This document shows, one piece after another, positions 36,528 through 46,150 of a DNA stretch of 64,000 nucleotides. The notes beneath the pieces are model-generated. The model ran no database searches. It saw nothing but the letters and a program-made list of their open reading frames with translations, and had not been told where the DNA came from. The translations under genes and the position numbers were made by a program. This DNA comes from Linyphia triangularis (taxonomy: Eukaryota > Arthropoda > Arachnida > Araneae > Linyphiidae): contig OZ021723.1 of the NCBI GenBank assembly GCA_963978545.1, positions 96,357,002 through 96,421,001 of the forward strand, in the 5' to 3' direction. Positions within the stretch are counted from its first letter, which is position 1, and every line of letters begins with the position of its first letter.

Positions 36528-36799
36528 TCAAAAAAACCCAGAGTAACTATCAGCAATGACCAAGTAATTCGTTCGATTAAGGTGAAAAATGTCATTACCG
36601 ACTATTTCCCACGGTCTTTTAGGCACTTGATTTAACAATATAGGCTCTTCTTGCTTATCTCGCTGATGAGTCTGACATATTTTGCATCGTTGGACATAAC
36701 TGACAATGTCTGAATTCATCCCATGCCAAAATACATACTCTCTGGCACGACTGATTGATCGCTGGACTCCAAGATGTCCTCTATGATCTTCCTTTAGGG
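36528..36799 (-). pseudogene. Integrase zinc finger and core start, Mag-like element
   Basis: From the edge of the hAT insert the minus strand reads an HHCC finger (EDHRGHLGVQRS ... CKICQTH), then WEIVGNDIFHLNRTNYLVIA with the first catalytic Asp. Reading ends at TGA 36528-36530. The frame is the same as in 38154-39206 once the insert and its 8-bp duplication (1,362 bp, divisible by three) are ignored, so the two pieces were one protein before the insertion. Confidence 0.85.
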
Positions 36800-38153
36800 C
36801 AAGGCTGTAGCCAGGATTTTTTTTCGGGGGGGGGGGGGGGTTAAGGTAGAAGATTTAAGTTGCAGTTTTGCAACCACTCAAAGCAGATTCTTTTCATTTT
36901 TGATTTTATCTCATTAAGCAAGAGACTCAAATTCATATTATTGCATTGATGACCGGTATAATAATTATTCAGGTCATCGATGTAATATGAGATTAAGTCT
37001 CTCGATTTAAAATTATTAATGCAAATACATACAACAATGAAAATATCTTTGAAGACCATGAATTTAAGTCATCTTTTTTAACTGACATCTCAAGAAATTG
37101 ACAAAGATATTCAGAGACCAGGTTGTAATTATCAATCTGAAGTACTTCAAATAAATAAAATCGACTATCCAAACTCTAGAAGAGGTTCGTCCATTCTTTA
37201 TAACTGGAAATCCGAAATCAAAGAAAGGAAGACATCAAAAATATAAAGATACCCATTAAAAATACATTCGAAAAAGGCCATTATGAAGGAAATAAAACAA
37301 TGCCATAAAAAGTCTTAAAGTTTCATTTTCAAATATTACTGTTTACTCATTTTGTTTATATTTTTACAATTGTAATTTTATGATAAGTATTTTTATATAA
37401 ACTGATAACTTTTTGTTACATTTAAGCTTGCATTACATCATCTTGCAAAATTAAGTAATTTATTAATTAAAAAGTCCCATTTGTACCGTTAAGTTCAGTT
37501 CATGGGCACATATAAAATGTTTCTTTTTTAATTACATGAATTAAAAATTATGATCTTAAAAAATTATGAGTTGAGTTATATTCAGGTGAATTAACTTTTC
37601 CATTTAAGTAGAAAGAAAAAAAACTGTAAAAGTGAACCACTGTGCTCCCATCTACAACAGGATACGCCGAGAAGTTTTTGAAAAGTTTTCTACAACTTTT
37701 TTGGGGCAAACAGGAATGTCTCGAAATGTGCTTAACAGCTTAACTTTTGCACAACTTCGTTTAGAAGGCATAAAATTAAATAATGATGTTTGCTTACTTC
37801 TTTTCATTGTAACGATTGCGAATAATAAATGTTATGATAAATGCTTTCACCAAGCTGAAAATATCAATCATTGAAAGTTCAGGCTCAGTTCACTTCTTTT
37901 CGGAACGCTTCTACGCTTCTTTCTAACCAGATTAAAAACAAACAATAAGTTTTTCTATGTGACGTCATAGTTAACTTTTTTTTTTATGGTTTTGCAATTT
38001 TGGTGGTCGTCATTGCAAGTTTGTTTGTTTTCTTGGATTCAAGAAGGAAAAAAAAGAGAAAAGTAAAGAAGGGGAAGTGGTGAAGCAAGATTTTACACAA
38101 TTTCGGGGGGGGGGGGGGTTGTCCCGGGGGTCCCCCCCCTCCCTACGGCCCTG
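36800..38153. mobile_element. Nonautonomous hAT-like DNA transposon nested in Gypsy integrase
   Basis: The 1,354-bp insert is bracketed by the exact 8-bp duplication CTTTAGGG (36792-36799 and 38154-38161), the size typical of hAT. The left end CAAGGCTGTAGCCAGGATTT and a G run are mirrored at the right by C/G runs and CCCTACGGCCCTG; both ends fit a CARGGCYGTAG terminus. The interior has no transposase; open frames at 36841-37059 and 37632-37874 show no recognisable domain. The insert lies inside the integrase gene and accounts for the nonsense tail after LREDTLK in the flanking open frame. Confidence 0.85.
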
Positions 38154-39206
38154 CTTTAGGGTATCTTCTCGAAGTTTCATGGGTATGACGACTCGATCAC
38201 CTCTAAACAGGATATTTTCAATGCAGGAGAACTCATCTCGGTACGTCCAGTACTTCTGAATGCTCTCAGGAACATTTTCTCTGGAGTCCGGCCAACCATC
38301 TAGGATCCGATTCTTTAGCTGAAGCATTTCTGGATCTTCATTAATAGAGACAACTAACTCTGCTGTCTTCTTAACTGTCATGGGAACACATAAATGAACT
38401 TCCATTTTATCCAGTTCAGTGTCTTTTTCTACAACATTTTGACAATCTCTGCTTAATGTGTCTGCAACATAAAGTTCTGAACCCTTCTTGTAAACTATTT
38501 CAGGTCTGTAAGGCACGATATCAAACAAAAATCTTTGTAATCTGGGTGGTGCAAGATGAAGAGGTTTCTTGTGGATGGAAACGATTGGCTTGTGATCAGT
38601 TTCAATCTTTAGGGATCTACAACCATAAACATACTGGTGAAATCTTGTACAACCAAATTTAATAGCAAATGCTTCCTTTTCCAATTGCGAATAATTTTGC
38701 TGCGTTTTATCCAATGCCTTAGCTGCATAAGCAATTGGACGTCCTTCTTGCATCATAACTGCACCCACCGCACTCTTGCTCGAATCTACAGACAATACAA
38801 TTGGCAAGTTTACGTTAAAAATTTTTAAAACTGGCAATTCTTTCAAAAGGTTCTTCAAATGTTCAAATGCAGTTTTATGAGCAGTTGTCCAGATGAATGG
38901 AATATCTTTCTTGCATAAATTTCTCATTTCAGCTGTAATTTCGGAAAGATTAGGTAAAAACATAGTCAGATACGTTACCATACCAAGAAATCTTTGAAGT
39001 GTCACTATATCAGTAGGTTCCTTTAGAGAACAGATAGCCTCGACTTTATCAGGGTCAGCCCTTAAGCCATCTTTTGTTACTATGCGACCTAAGAATTTTA
39101 ATTCATTTTGACTGAAAATACATTTATCAGAGTTCAGTGATAATCCTGCATCTTTAAAAATCTGCAACACCACCAACTTCTTCCACCTCCAACTTGGATG
39201 ATGCAT
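38154..39206 (-). pseudogene. RT C-terminal part, RNase H and integrase start, Mag-like element
   Basis: The stretch picks up RT after its YMDD-type box at FKDAGLSLNSDKC, with LKFLGRIVTKDGLRADPDK, the thumb (LQRFLGMVTYL) and RNase H (LSVDSSKSAVGAVMMQEGRP, SQLEKEAFAI). It ends in the linker VVIPMKLREDTLK just before the hAT insert at 38153. The first dozen residues of the open frame (from 39206) are out of phase with the true product: the upstream open stretch reads across the same bases in another frame. An indel near 39160-39180 therefore separates the two parts of RT. Confidence 0.85.
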
Positions 39207-40566
39207 GAATCAAAATGTCATCCATTGCACATTCAACTCCTTTCATCTCACCAACCAGTTGTTCAACAACCTGCTGGAACACTTCTGGAGCCGAGGCAAG
39301 TCCCATAGGCATCCTCAAGTACGAGTACCGTCCCCATGGTGTACCCATAGTCAACACGCTACTGCTTCTTTCGGTTACACGTATTTGCCAAAAACCTTTC
39401 TTGCAATCCAACAGTGTAAACCAACTGGAACCACAAATGCGTGAAGCAATTTCTTCCAGCGTTCCTAAAGGGTAGTGTCTTTTCAAATTCTTGTTGATAC
39501 TCGAGGGATCCATACAGACTCTAATCTTGCATTTTTGTTTTACAACGACCATTGGAGATACTGCAGGAGTAGGGTCACTAACGCGTTTGATCACACCCAT
39601 CGATACCATCCTGTCGAGCTCTTTTTTCACATCTCTCAATGCATGAGGTATTCTTCTTGCAGGGAAAATTTCTAGCCTGGGATTTTCAATCAAATCAATG
39701 TCATATACAAAACTTTTCAAACAACCTAAATATTCTTCATTTAAAATATTATTGGTTACACTAAGACAGTTTATTCTTTGCACTAAATTTAAATCAACAC
39801 AAGAATATTTACCTAAAAGGGCTTGTACCTTTTCGTTTACAATTAAGAACTTTAAAATATACCTGTGTCCTTTGACCTTCACAGCAGCTGTGCATTCACC
39901 TATGACACGCAACTGATCATTACTAAATGAAAATAAATTATTTACCCTTGTGCTTCTTATTCTTAAGTGTGCCCTACGAGCTTGTGCTCTTGACAACACA
40001 TTACATTGAGCACCAGTGTCCAATTTCATGTTGACCCTGTAGTTATTCGAGAATTCAACCAACTCGAACCATGACTTTTCATTATTTCCTGATGAAAGTG
40101 TACTAATAAAAAAAATTTGAGAAGAAACTTCTTCATTAATTGAGTCAACTTTCTTGGTTTTGCAACACTTTGCGAAATGGTTCCTCTTGTGGCACAAATT
40201 ACAGGCTTTCTTATATGCGGGACACTTTTTGTATGCATGTTTTGTCCCACACCTACTACAGGACATTCCAAACGGTTTGGTTTTCATCTGAGGTTTCTCC
40301 TTTACGGCATCCACATGAGCAGGTTCATTCTTCAGAGAACTCATTTGGTTCCGAGCTTGTTCGCTGGCTCTACAGAACTGTACAGCATTGTCAAGTTTCA
40401 AGTCTTTCTCCGATAGTAGTTTTTCTCGATCTAAATCATGGTAGACACCAATGACAATTCTGTTCAGGATAAGACTGTCTTTTAGCTCACCAAATTCACA
40501 AGAGCTGGACTTTTGCAGTAGTTCTGTGTAAAAATCATCAAACTTTTGACCAGAATGCTGAACCAC
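39154..40566 (-). pseudogene. Gag C-terminus, protease and RT N-terminal part, Mag-like element
   Basis: In order: the end of the capsid, two zinc knuckles of the Mag/K02A2.6 kind (CSRCGTKHAYKKC and CNLCHKRNHFAKCC), a retropepsin with KLDTGAQCNVL, and RT with KIRVCMDPSSINKNL, LLDCKKGFWQIRV, MPMGLASAP and the catalytic AMDDIL. It directly follows a TAA at 40567-40569 in the same frame as the upstream Gag piece, so that stop is a nonsense change. It loses frame near 39165 just after the catalytic box. Confidence 0.88.
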
Positions 40567-40569
40567 TTA

Positions 40570-40878
40570 ATTAAATATAAAGCGCTCATATGTTAAGTTT
40601 ATCTTGGGAGTAAAATAGCTTTCAAATTCCGTGACCACGACTTTCAACGTATTCCTTTTGGCATCCGGAAACGTATTAAAAATTTCTACAGCGTATAGAC
40701 CAATAGCTGTCATGAACACCGCGATTTTTACATCTTCCGGCTTCTTTTCCAGGTCTATGACCGTTGCGTACCATTTAAACTGTTGAGACCAGTTCTTCCA
40801 GGACTTCGGTGCGACATTCCCAGCAAGCATGAGAGGGTCTTGCATTCGTGGTGACATGACAGAAGCAGGTTCATTCAT
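40570..40878 (-). pseudogene. Gag N-terminal part, Mag-like element
   Basis: It opens with ATG at 40876-40878, about 100 bases after the primer binding site. It contains a capsid-like segment (KSWKNWSQQFKWYATVI ... TAIGLYAVEIFNTF) and stops at TAA 40567-40569 after YERFIFN; Gag-like sequence (VQHSGQKFDDFYTEL) continues in frame. No other start is plausible. Confidence 0.82.
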
Positions 40879-40980
40879 TTCTGGCGAAACGCACGAAGAT
40901 ACCGGATGACGTACGCAGAAAATAGTTTGGTTGAACTACTTTAAATTAATTTTTAACTTTAGAAACCTCCAGTGACCACT

Positions 40981-40992
40981 GTTTCGGCACCA
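40981..40992 (-). other. Primer binding site, tRNA-Phe type
   Basis: Read on the minus strand, TGGTGCCGAAAC abuts the 5' LTR with no spacer and is complementary to the tRNA-Phe acceptor end (TTTCGGC plus ACCA). Confidence 0.75.
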
Positions 40993-41185
40993 TGTCAAAT
41001 AACGTGCACTCAGTCTCGTAAAGCAACGTGTTTATTGTAACAGAGTAACGACGACACAGGTAACGAACACAAAACAAGTATTTAAATAGGAATATAATAC
41101 AGTGACGGTTACAGTTAAGTATGAAGTAGGAGTCACTATTACGACACAGTTATTATTTATATGATGTGACGTCATATACATGACA
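40993..41185 (-). repeat. 5' LTR of the Mag-like Gypsy element
   Basis: 193 bp, TGTCAAAT ... CATGACA on the plus strand. It differs from 35342-35531 by three substitutions and an extra TTA-type triplet near 41150. Being on the right, it is the promoter-bearing LTR for minus-strand transcription. Confidence 0.9.
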
Positions 41186-42522
41186 GATGGGTTGTGCAGT
41201 CACACTTTTTGGTTAAACTACAAAGAAAGCTGCCTTTATCACTCCCAAATGATCCAGTACATCCAAGTCGGAAAATCTCCATTAATAATAATAAAAAAAA
41301 AAAAAAAAACATAATTAAACTGATGGAATACACCCCGGATCAAGTAAACACTTAAGAATTCTACGAAGAAATAGTTCACTAGTGACCTTCAACTTATTCT
41401 GAGTTGCCAGAGAACTATGTTAATGAATAAATTTGATTTCACCATTTATACCATTTTTATTCATAAAACTAAATAATCTTATGTGTGTTTCACATTTAGT
41501 AAACATTCTTATTTGTTTTAGAATACATTTTTGAAGCGTACCAAGTATACTTTTTAATTTATAAAGTTTAGAATGCGATTATTTTTTGCCAAAAGTATAT
41601 GTATTTGAGAAACCCCATAAGTCAACTGACATTAAAAATTCACAATAAATTAATTATTTATCTTTTAGAACGTCCATTGATCACAAAGATTGTATTTAAC
41701 TCCAAACAATACATTTTATTGGAAATATTAGTATAGAATTTTGCCTGTTTTAACGCAGAGACAGTTTTTTATGATTTCCTAAAAGTTGCTCTCACAGGAC
41801 TTATGGGGTTTCTCAAACAACCCGATTCACTTACACAATATTTTATAAAGTGACCCTGTATCATGTTTGTATGGATATTTTAGTTAATTACAATATTAAT
41901 AGTAATTTATAATACCAAAATGGAGTATAAAATTTGAGTTACGTAGAATGTCGCTTGAAAACTACATGTTTTATCCTTCAAAGAAGAATTTTGTATTCTT
42001 AAGACTTTTTTTTTAATTTCTTTTGAAAACTGTGTGTTATCAGCCATGATTGCAATATTTAAATGGTCGCTTTATCGATCCCGTAAACTTCCAGATGCGG
42101 TATCAATGCCTACTGTATGTTTATCAAAAGTATAGCTCCCACCAAATAGTTGGTATGTGGGCTACAGAAGCAATTTTTGTCAACTTAGAATATGGGTGAT
42201 ACATACAGGAATGCTACAATACTGTAATTGTAGATGTCTTCTCCTGGAATACACAGTGAAAAAAAGAGGTTAGTCCGGTTTCTATAGCAACAGACATTGC
42301 TGGATACCTTGCCACGAGTTATTCTTATGATATACAGACAGTACCTAACGAAAGCCACTGTGAATTCAAGAGTTACATGAACTTAATCCATAGTTTGTGT
42401 CTGATATTATATAGTCGTAAACATAACATGAAGGAGATTTGTGTATTTGAGGAATAAAAGTAGATAGACGTGAATCAAAGTTATTATACTAATGATATAA
42501 ATTGTTTTTAATTTGTACTTAC
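41186..42522. other. AT-rich intron, nothing recognised
   Basis: Low-complexity A run at 41288-41308. No repeats with clear ends and no coding sequence seen. Confidence 0.4.
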
Positions 42523-42615
42523 TTGGACATCCGGCAGCATTGGGTCCCAAAGCTAGAGTCCGTCCATCAGGGCAGCATCCATAAGGAGACGTTAGACACA
42601 CACTGATTGAAACAA
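42523..42615 (-). CDS. AGRN: Agrin exon: short Cys-Cys linker before laminin-EGF domain
   Basis: A 93-bp exon with a CTTTTTAG acceptor and a GTAAGT donor, phase 1 on both sides. It encodes about 31 residues including CLTSPYGCCPDG and then GPNAAGCP. Vertebrate agrin has an equivalent C-x(3)-P-Y-G-C-C segment ending G-C-P-S directly before its first laminin-EGF domain, from my knowledge of the family. The last base here plus the first two of the next exon (12590-12754) make AGC, Ser, so the spliced product reads GCPSTCNC across the junction, matching that arrangement. This is the strongest single argument that the two exons are neighbours despite being separated by 29.8 kb. The small exon is easy for gene predictors to miss. 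Confidence 0.9.
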
Positions 42616-43066
42616 CTAAAAAGGAAAATAAAGAAATTTACAAATTGTACTGAATTCAAATTTACTCTAATGTTTTTCAGTCTCAATTACTGATTTTTAT
42701 TTTAATTATAATTGTTAAAGCAGACTATCTGGAGGGAGTTTGGATAAATTCTTGTGATTGAGAAATGAAGACAGGTAGTAGTTAACATGCATTGCAAATA
42801 AAGTAGAAACATATACTACACAGAATAAGAGTACAGAAATTCAATTTGTTTATCTCCTTGCAGGATAGAAATCACTTATGTTCAGATGTTACAATGAAGG
42901 ACTTGTGGTATTAGAATGGGCAATTGTGCATTACAGAGTACTGTACAGTCAGTACTCGTAGTGCATGAACTACATGACTGACACAAAGAGAGAAATCAAA
43001 CAACAATTGCCGGAATGGGTTAAAAATGTAGACACATTATTAATTAACTTCATAATGTATCATAAG

Positions 43067-43143
43067 CTTCAATTGATAACTCATTATTTTGTTACTTATT
43101 TCATTTATATTTAAGTAATAAAATCATGAGTTATCAATTGAAG
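43067..43143. repeat. 77-nt hairpin in agrin intron
   Basis: CTTCAATTGATAACTCAT (43067-43084) pairs perfectly with ATGAGTTATCAATTGAAG (43126-43143). Pairing continues inward through GTTACTTA / TAAGTAAT around a loop of about 13 nt. The size and shape resemble a microRNA precursor or a tiny foldback element; sequence alone does not decide. Confidence 0.55.
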
Positions 43144-43734
43144 TTGATGATCTGGTGGAATTTTATAAAATGAATTCGTAACTTTTAGCCCTGCTATTAA
43201 ACCACAAAAATCTTTCATTTGACCGAACTTACTAGTAATTAAACCTTTTAAGCACTTCCCTTGAAAAAGTATGATTCCCAGTGTTAGTTCCATCTCTACA
43301 AATAAAAAATACTTCAATTTCAACAGTAGCATAATAAAGCTGGTAAACATCGCTCAACATTGGCCAATTCCAATGTGGAAAGTTGTCAACTGTCTATTGT
43401 TACCGATACTGGTCAATCTCACTCAATGTTGCATTAAACGTATTGGTAGTTTTAAAATGTTGATGCATAGTTTTAAAATTGAAGTATTGTATTTATAAGA
43501 ACAGACATAGGGAGGGCTAAAGATATATTTTTTCACACTGTTTTTAAAAATTTATCGTGTATTTGGGCATGGTTTTGTTTTTGTTTGCTGCAACTTCCAA
43601 CCATCTACTTCTGCCACTTATTAAGTGCACTTAACTCAGCCATATACGTCTTGTAATTTTGAGCATCTAGAAGAATACGAGAACGAAATCATCTAGTGTA
43701 AACCCCTCTCTCCGACTCCACTACAACAAAGAGA

Positions 43735-43875
43735 AGACATTAAGGCTCTCGACAGATTTAATGTGCACCAGCCACCACTAAGTACACACCGATCTTTGGT
43801 GGCCGTCGAGAATCGAACCTACAGTCCTCCGACCATGAGCGATACTCTGACCACAAGGTTATCGGGGCCTCGTAT
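43735..43875 (-). mobile_element. tRNA-derived SINE
   Basis: On the minus strand a tRNA-like head starts near 43875 (GGCCCCGATAACCTTGTGGT, GTCAGAGTATCGC) and contains a B box GGTTCGATTCT. A SINE body follows, with ACTTAGTGGTGGCTGGTGCA and CTGTCGAGAGCC. Target duplications were not identified, so both ends are approximate. The 62-aa reverse open frame over it is not a gene. Confidence 0.7.
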
Positions 43876-44056
43876 TTCGGATTGAGTGTAAAATCTTCTT
43901 CACTATTGTTCAATCTTCCAGAATCCCTGTTCCCGACATTGGACACTACTGCATTGATGTCTGATGTGCATCAAACGTTTCCAACTTTGAATAGTTATCT
44001 GCAGTATGGATCTGCACCCATTTTTAAGGCCTAGTCTCTCGGGCAGTTCCACTTAC

Positions 44057-44293
44057 CTCCACAGTTCTCCGCCGCCACAATGTTGATGGGCTGCTGCAGC
44101 CTGCACGATTCCTCTCTCATCCTGCACTCGTTCTCGTACAGCCTGTTGTCCGAGCCGCACACTCTGTCCCGCAGTTGTGAGCAGTGGAATGCGCACACAC
44201 AGTGCACGTAACCGCGCGGATCGTGGTCGCACACCCCGCCGAAGCGACAGTTGGCCATCTCGCAGGTGAGGGTGTGCATGTTCACCTCATGCT
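44057..44293 (-). CDS. AGRN: Agrin exon: complete follistatin-like (FOLN + Kazal) domain
   Basis: This 237-bp exon runs from a TTTCCAG acceptor to a GTAAGT donor and is phase 1 at both ends. It begins with a short acidic linker (H-E-V-N-M-H) and then a ten-cysteine follistatin-like domain: C-E-M-A-N-C-R-F-G-G-V-C, then H-C-V-C-A-F-H-C, then VCGSDNRLYENECRMREESC, closing with ENC. The usual Kazal G-x-T-Y has become N-R-L-Y, a modest departure that leaves all cysteines in place. It is the last follistatin-like module before the laminin-EGF region, which is where vertebrate agrin also has one. It is followed at a distance of about 1.4 kb by the linker exon at 42523-42615, to which it joins through a Val codon. 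Confidence 0.93.
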
Positions 44294-44501
44294 CTGGAAA
44301 GAAATAAGAGAAGATTTAAGTGGGGATTTTCACTACAATGTTGCTCATTGCGATAAATGCCATTTAAATGAGTTATCGAGTAAATGGTTCTGTCTTTTGA
44401 GAAGAATTAAAAAACCAGAAAGTCGTAAACATATTACTGTCGAAAATCTTCAGTGAAATGCACTGATGGAAGCTAGTTTGAAATCGCTAATGAAGATTTT
44501 A

Positions 44502-44771
44502 AACCCAGTGGAGTAAATTCCTCGTGGGAGGGGGGGGATTGTTCTTCTGTGTCCAATCCAGCTTAGTTGACCATGGGCCGCTATACAGCAATGTTCAGGT
44601 CAGATGATTAGTCTGACACGGAACCCTCAGTGTTCTAGTTCCCAAGCATGCTTCTCATTTAATCGACCCATTTAAGAGATGAAAGGCTGAGTCAACCTTG
44701 CCCAGTCCGGGGATCGAACAGCGGACCTGTAGCGTGGTAACGCAGTGCTCTACCACTGTGCCACTGGGCTA
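44502..44771 (-). mobile_element. tRNA-derived SINE, second family
   Basis: The minus-strand head TAGCCCAGTGGCACAGTGGT, AGAGC carries a canonical A box. The B box GTTCGATCCCC follows about 40 bases on, then TGGGCAAGGTTGACTCAGCC. An imperfect duplication of about 15 bp, GCTAATGAAGATTTT (from 44486) and GCTAAATGAACATTTT (from 44768), may bracket it. It lies 209 bp 5' (in transcript sense) of the 44057-44293 exon. The body differs from the SINE at 43735. Confidence 0.78.
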
Positions 44772-45779
44772 AATGAACATTTTGCGAAATTATTTTGAGT
44801 AGAATACCATTATTATAAGGGTTTATGTAGAAATGAATCCTTTAGCAAGTGAAGTCAGGCTGTACTTGATTAGCAATAAACCGTTGAGCGAGGTAAACGA
44901 GCCTGTGCTTGCGTAGCATTGAATTCTTTAGCGCTCACGTTAATCTTGGGTATGTGTAGCAATGAACTTTATAGCGAGTGAAGCGAGTCTGGTTGTCGAG
45001 GCATCAAATTCATTACATTCGATGTCGATGACAATGCATTCTATCACATTTTGGAGATTTAACTGTCACTAAAAGGCCGCTTTTACGGAATACAAACAAA
45101 CCAACTTGCCGTACTTCAATTGGGCTAAAATAGCATCTAACCGACCATTAAAGAAACTCTTTCCGTTTACCAAATTTTTTTTTTTAATAAATGAATTTCA
45201 ATCAGAATAAATAAATTATATTTTGGATGTGATTTACATTCATTTTTTATAAGTAAATTTTAAAACGTAGTTTGCCGCACATTTTTCTGATAGAAAATGT
45301 TTTTGATATGTAAAATTAGATGCAAAAAACACAAGAGCAATCTGTTTACAGAATCGACACTGTATTAACTTATATAAAAATTGGCAATGCATATAAAGAA
45401 TTTATATTGAAAACTTTGTTTATATGGGTTAAATTATTTAGCAGTTAACACTATTTGTAATATTTTAATTCTACCGTCATATCACAATTCGCAAACATTT
45501 CAATAATTTTGTTTTATTTCTTATTAAGAAAACTCTGAGTCATCTCACCCCATTCATTTAAATATTTCTTGACGTCTCCAAAACAAGTATATGTAAGAGT
45601 TTGAATATGCTGATTCACTACTTTAAAATAATTCCAGTAACAGCTTAACATATGCATATTTGCAAGCATCAAAGTTGCAAAGCCAAAGCCGCTTAAACCT
45701 GCCACAACTACCAAAGCAGCCTTAATAATCATGCATACCTCAACTAAATCCTCATGAATACATCATGCGTGATCGTAAC

Positions 45780-46150
45780 TGTCATTTCCCTTTTACTTAT
45801 GCGAAAATTCTTTAAACTCTTCCACCATCATTTTGGGCCGGTGTTAACGCTACAAGCTCGTGCAAGTTCAGAAATCCAATAAATATGTTCTCTAAACGAG
45901 TGGGATTCTCGGTAATTCTCAGAAATGCGCAAGCTCCCGCCTAGAAGTTGCAAAGAATTCCCGGTCTAGAAGTTACAAAGAATTCCCATTACTGCAATGC
46001 GAATCTATGTCGGCCACATGAGTCGCCCACGAACAAAAGTCGGTATTAAATAAGGCCGGTAATGAAAATCCGAGGGTCATTACTGGAAAGATTTGGGGCC
46101 TTGTTGAAGCCAGGCGCACTTCCCGGAGTAATTATGGGTTTGAATTTCAT
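45780..46150. other. GC-richer, repeat-free block in agrin intron
   Basis: Against the AT-rich background this stretch has balanced composition (for example GTCGGCCACATGAGTCGCCC and GAAGCCAGGCGCACTTCCCG) and no match to other parts of the window, apart from a short internal tandem GCCTAGAAGTTGCAAAGAAT / GGTCTAGAAGTTACAAAGAA. No exon-like open frame with splice sites was found. A conserved regulatory element is one possibility (inference). Confidence 0.35.

Larger units (their letters stand above)
35342..41185 (-). mobile_element. Ty3/Gypsy retrotransposon, Mag/K02A2.6-like, interrupted by a hAT insert
   Basis: The element is 5,844 bp with the insert (about 4.5 kb without it) and is bounded by LTRs of 190 and 193 bp. 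A tRNA-Phe-type primer site is next to the right LTR and an A-rich/GGGGA polypurine tract is next to the left LTR, so transcription runs on the minus strand. Order is Gag, protease, RT, RNase H, integrase, the normal Gypsy order. The LTRs differ by three substitutions and a 3-bp indel. The flanks (AACCT and GATGG) do not form a target duplication. Stops at 40567, 36528 and 36477, a frameshift near 39165 and the insertion make it inactive. Confidence 0.92.
12755..42522 (-). other. Giant agrin intron (29.8 kb)
   Basis: Inferred from the in-frame phase-1 join between the linker exon and the laminin-EGF exon. I saw no further GC-rich, splice-flanked open segment inside it. It holds a solo LTR, a four-element MITE cluster, a TTAA-flanked MITE, a SINE and a complete Gypsy element with a nested hAT. 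An undetected very short exon cannot be excluded, but the direct join already reproduces the agrin order. Confidence 0.75.

Noticed and set aside
36841..37874. Open frames inside the hAT insert as possible transposase
   Set aside because: 72 and 80 aa, opposite strands, no BED finger or hAT dimerisation motif recognised; the element is treated as nonautonomous.
38010..38153. Glycine/arginine/proline-rich C-terminal tail of the 398-aa RNase H frame
   Set aside because: It is readthrough from the Gypsy gene into the end of the hAT insert, not part of the Gypsy protein.
39205..40454. Plus-strand open frames of 66-104 aa opposite the Mag-like polyprotein
   Set aside because: Antisense shadows of RT, protease and Gag with no domain of their own.
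44700..44771. Possible tRNA gene on the minus strand
   Set aside because: A and B boxes are present, but the acceptor and anticodon stems do not close and a SINE body follows; called a SINE. The same reasoning applies to 34200-34290 and 43800-43875.
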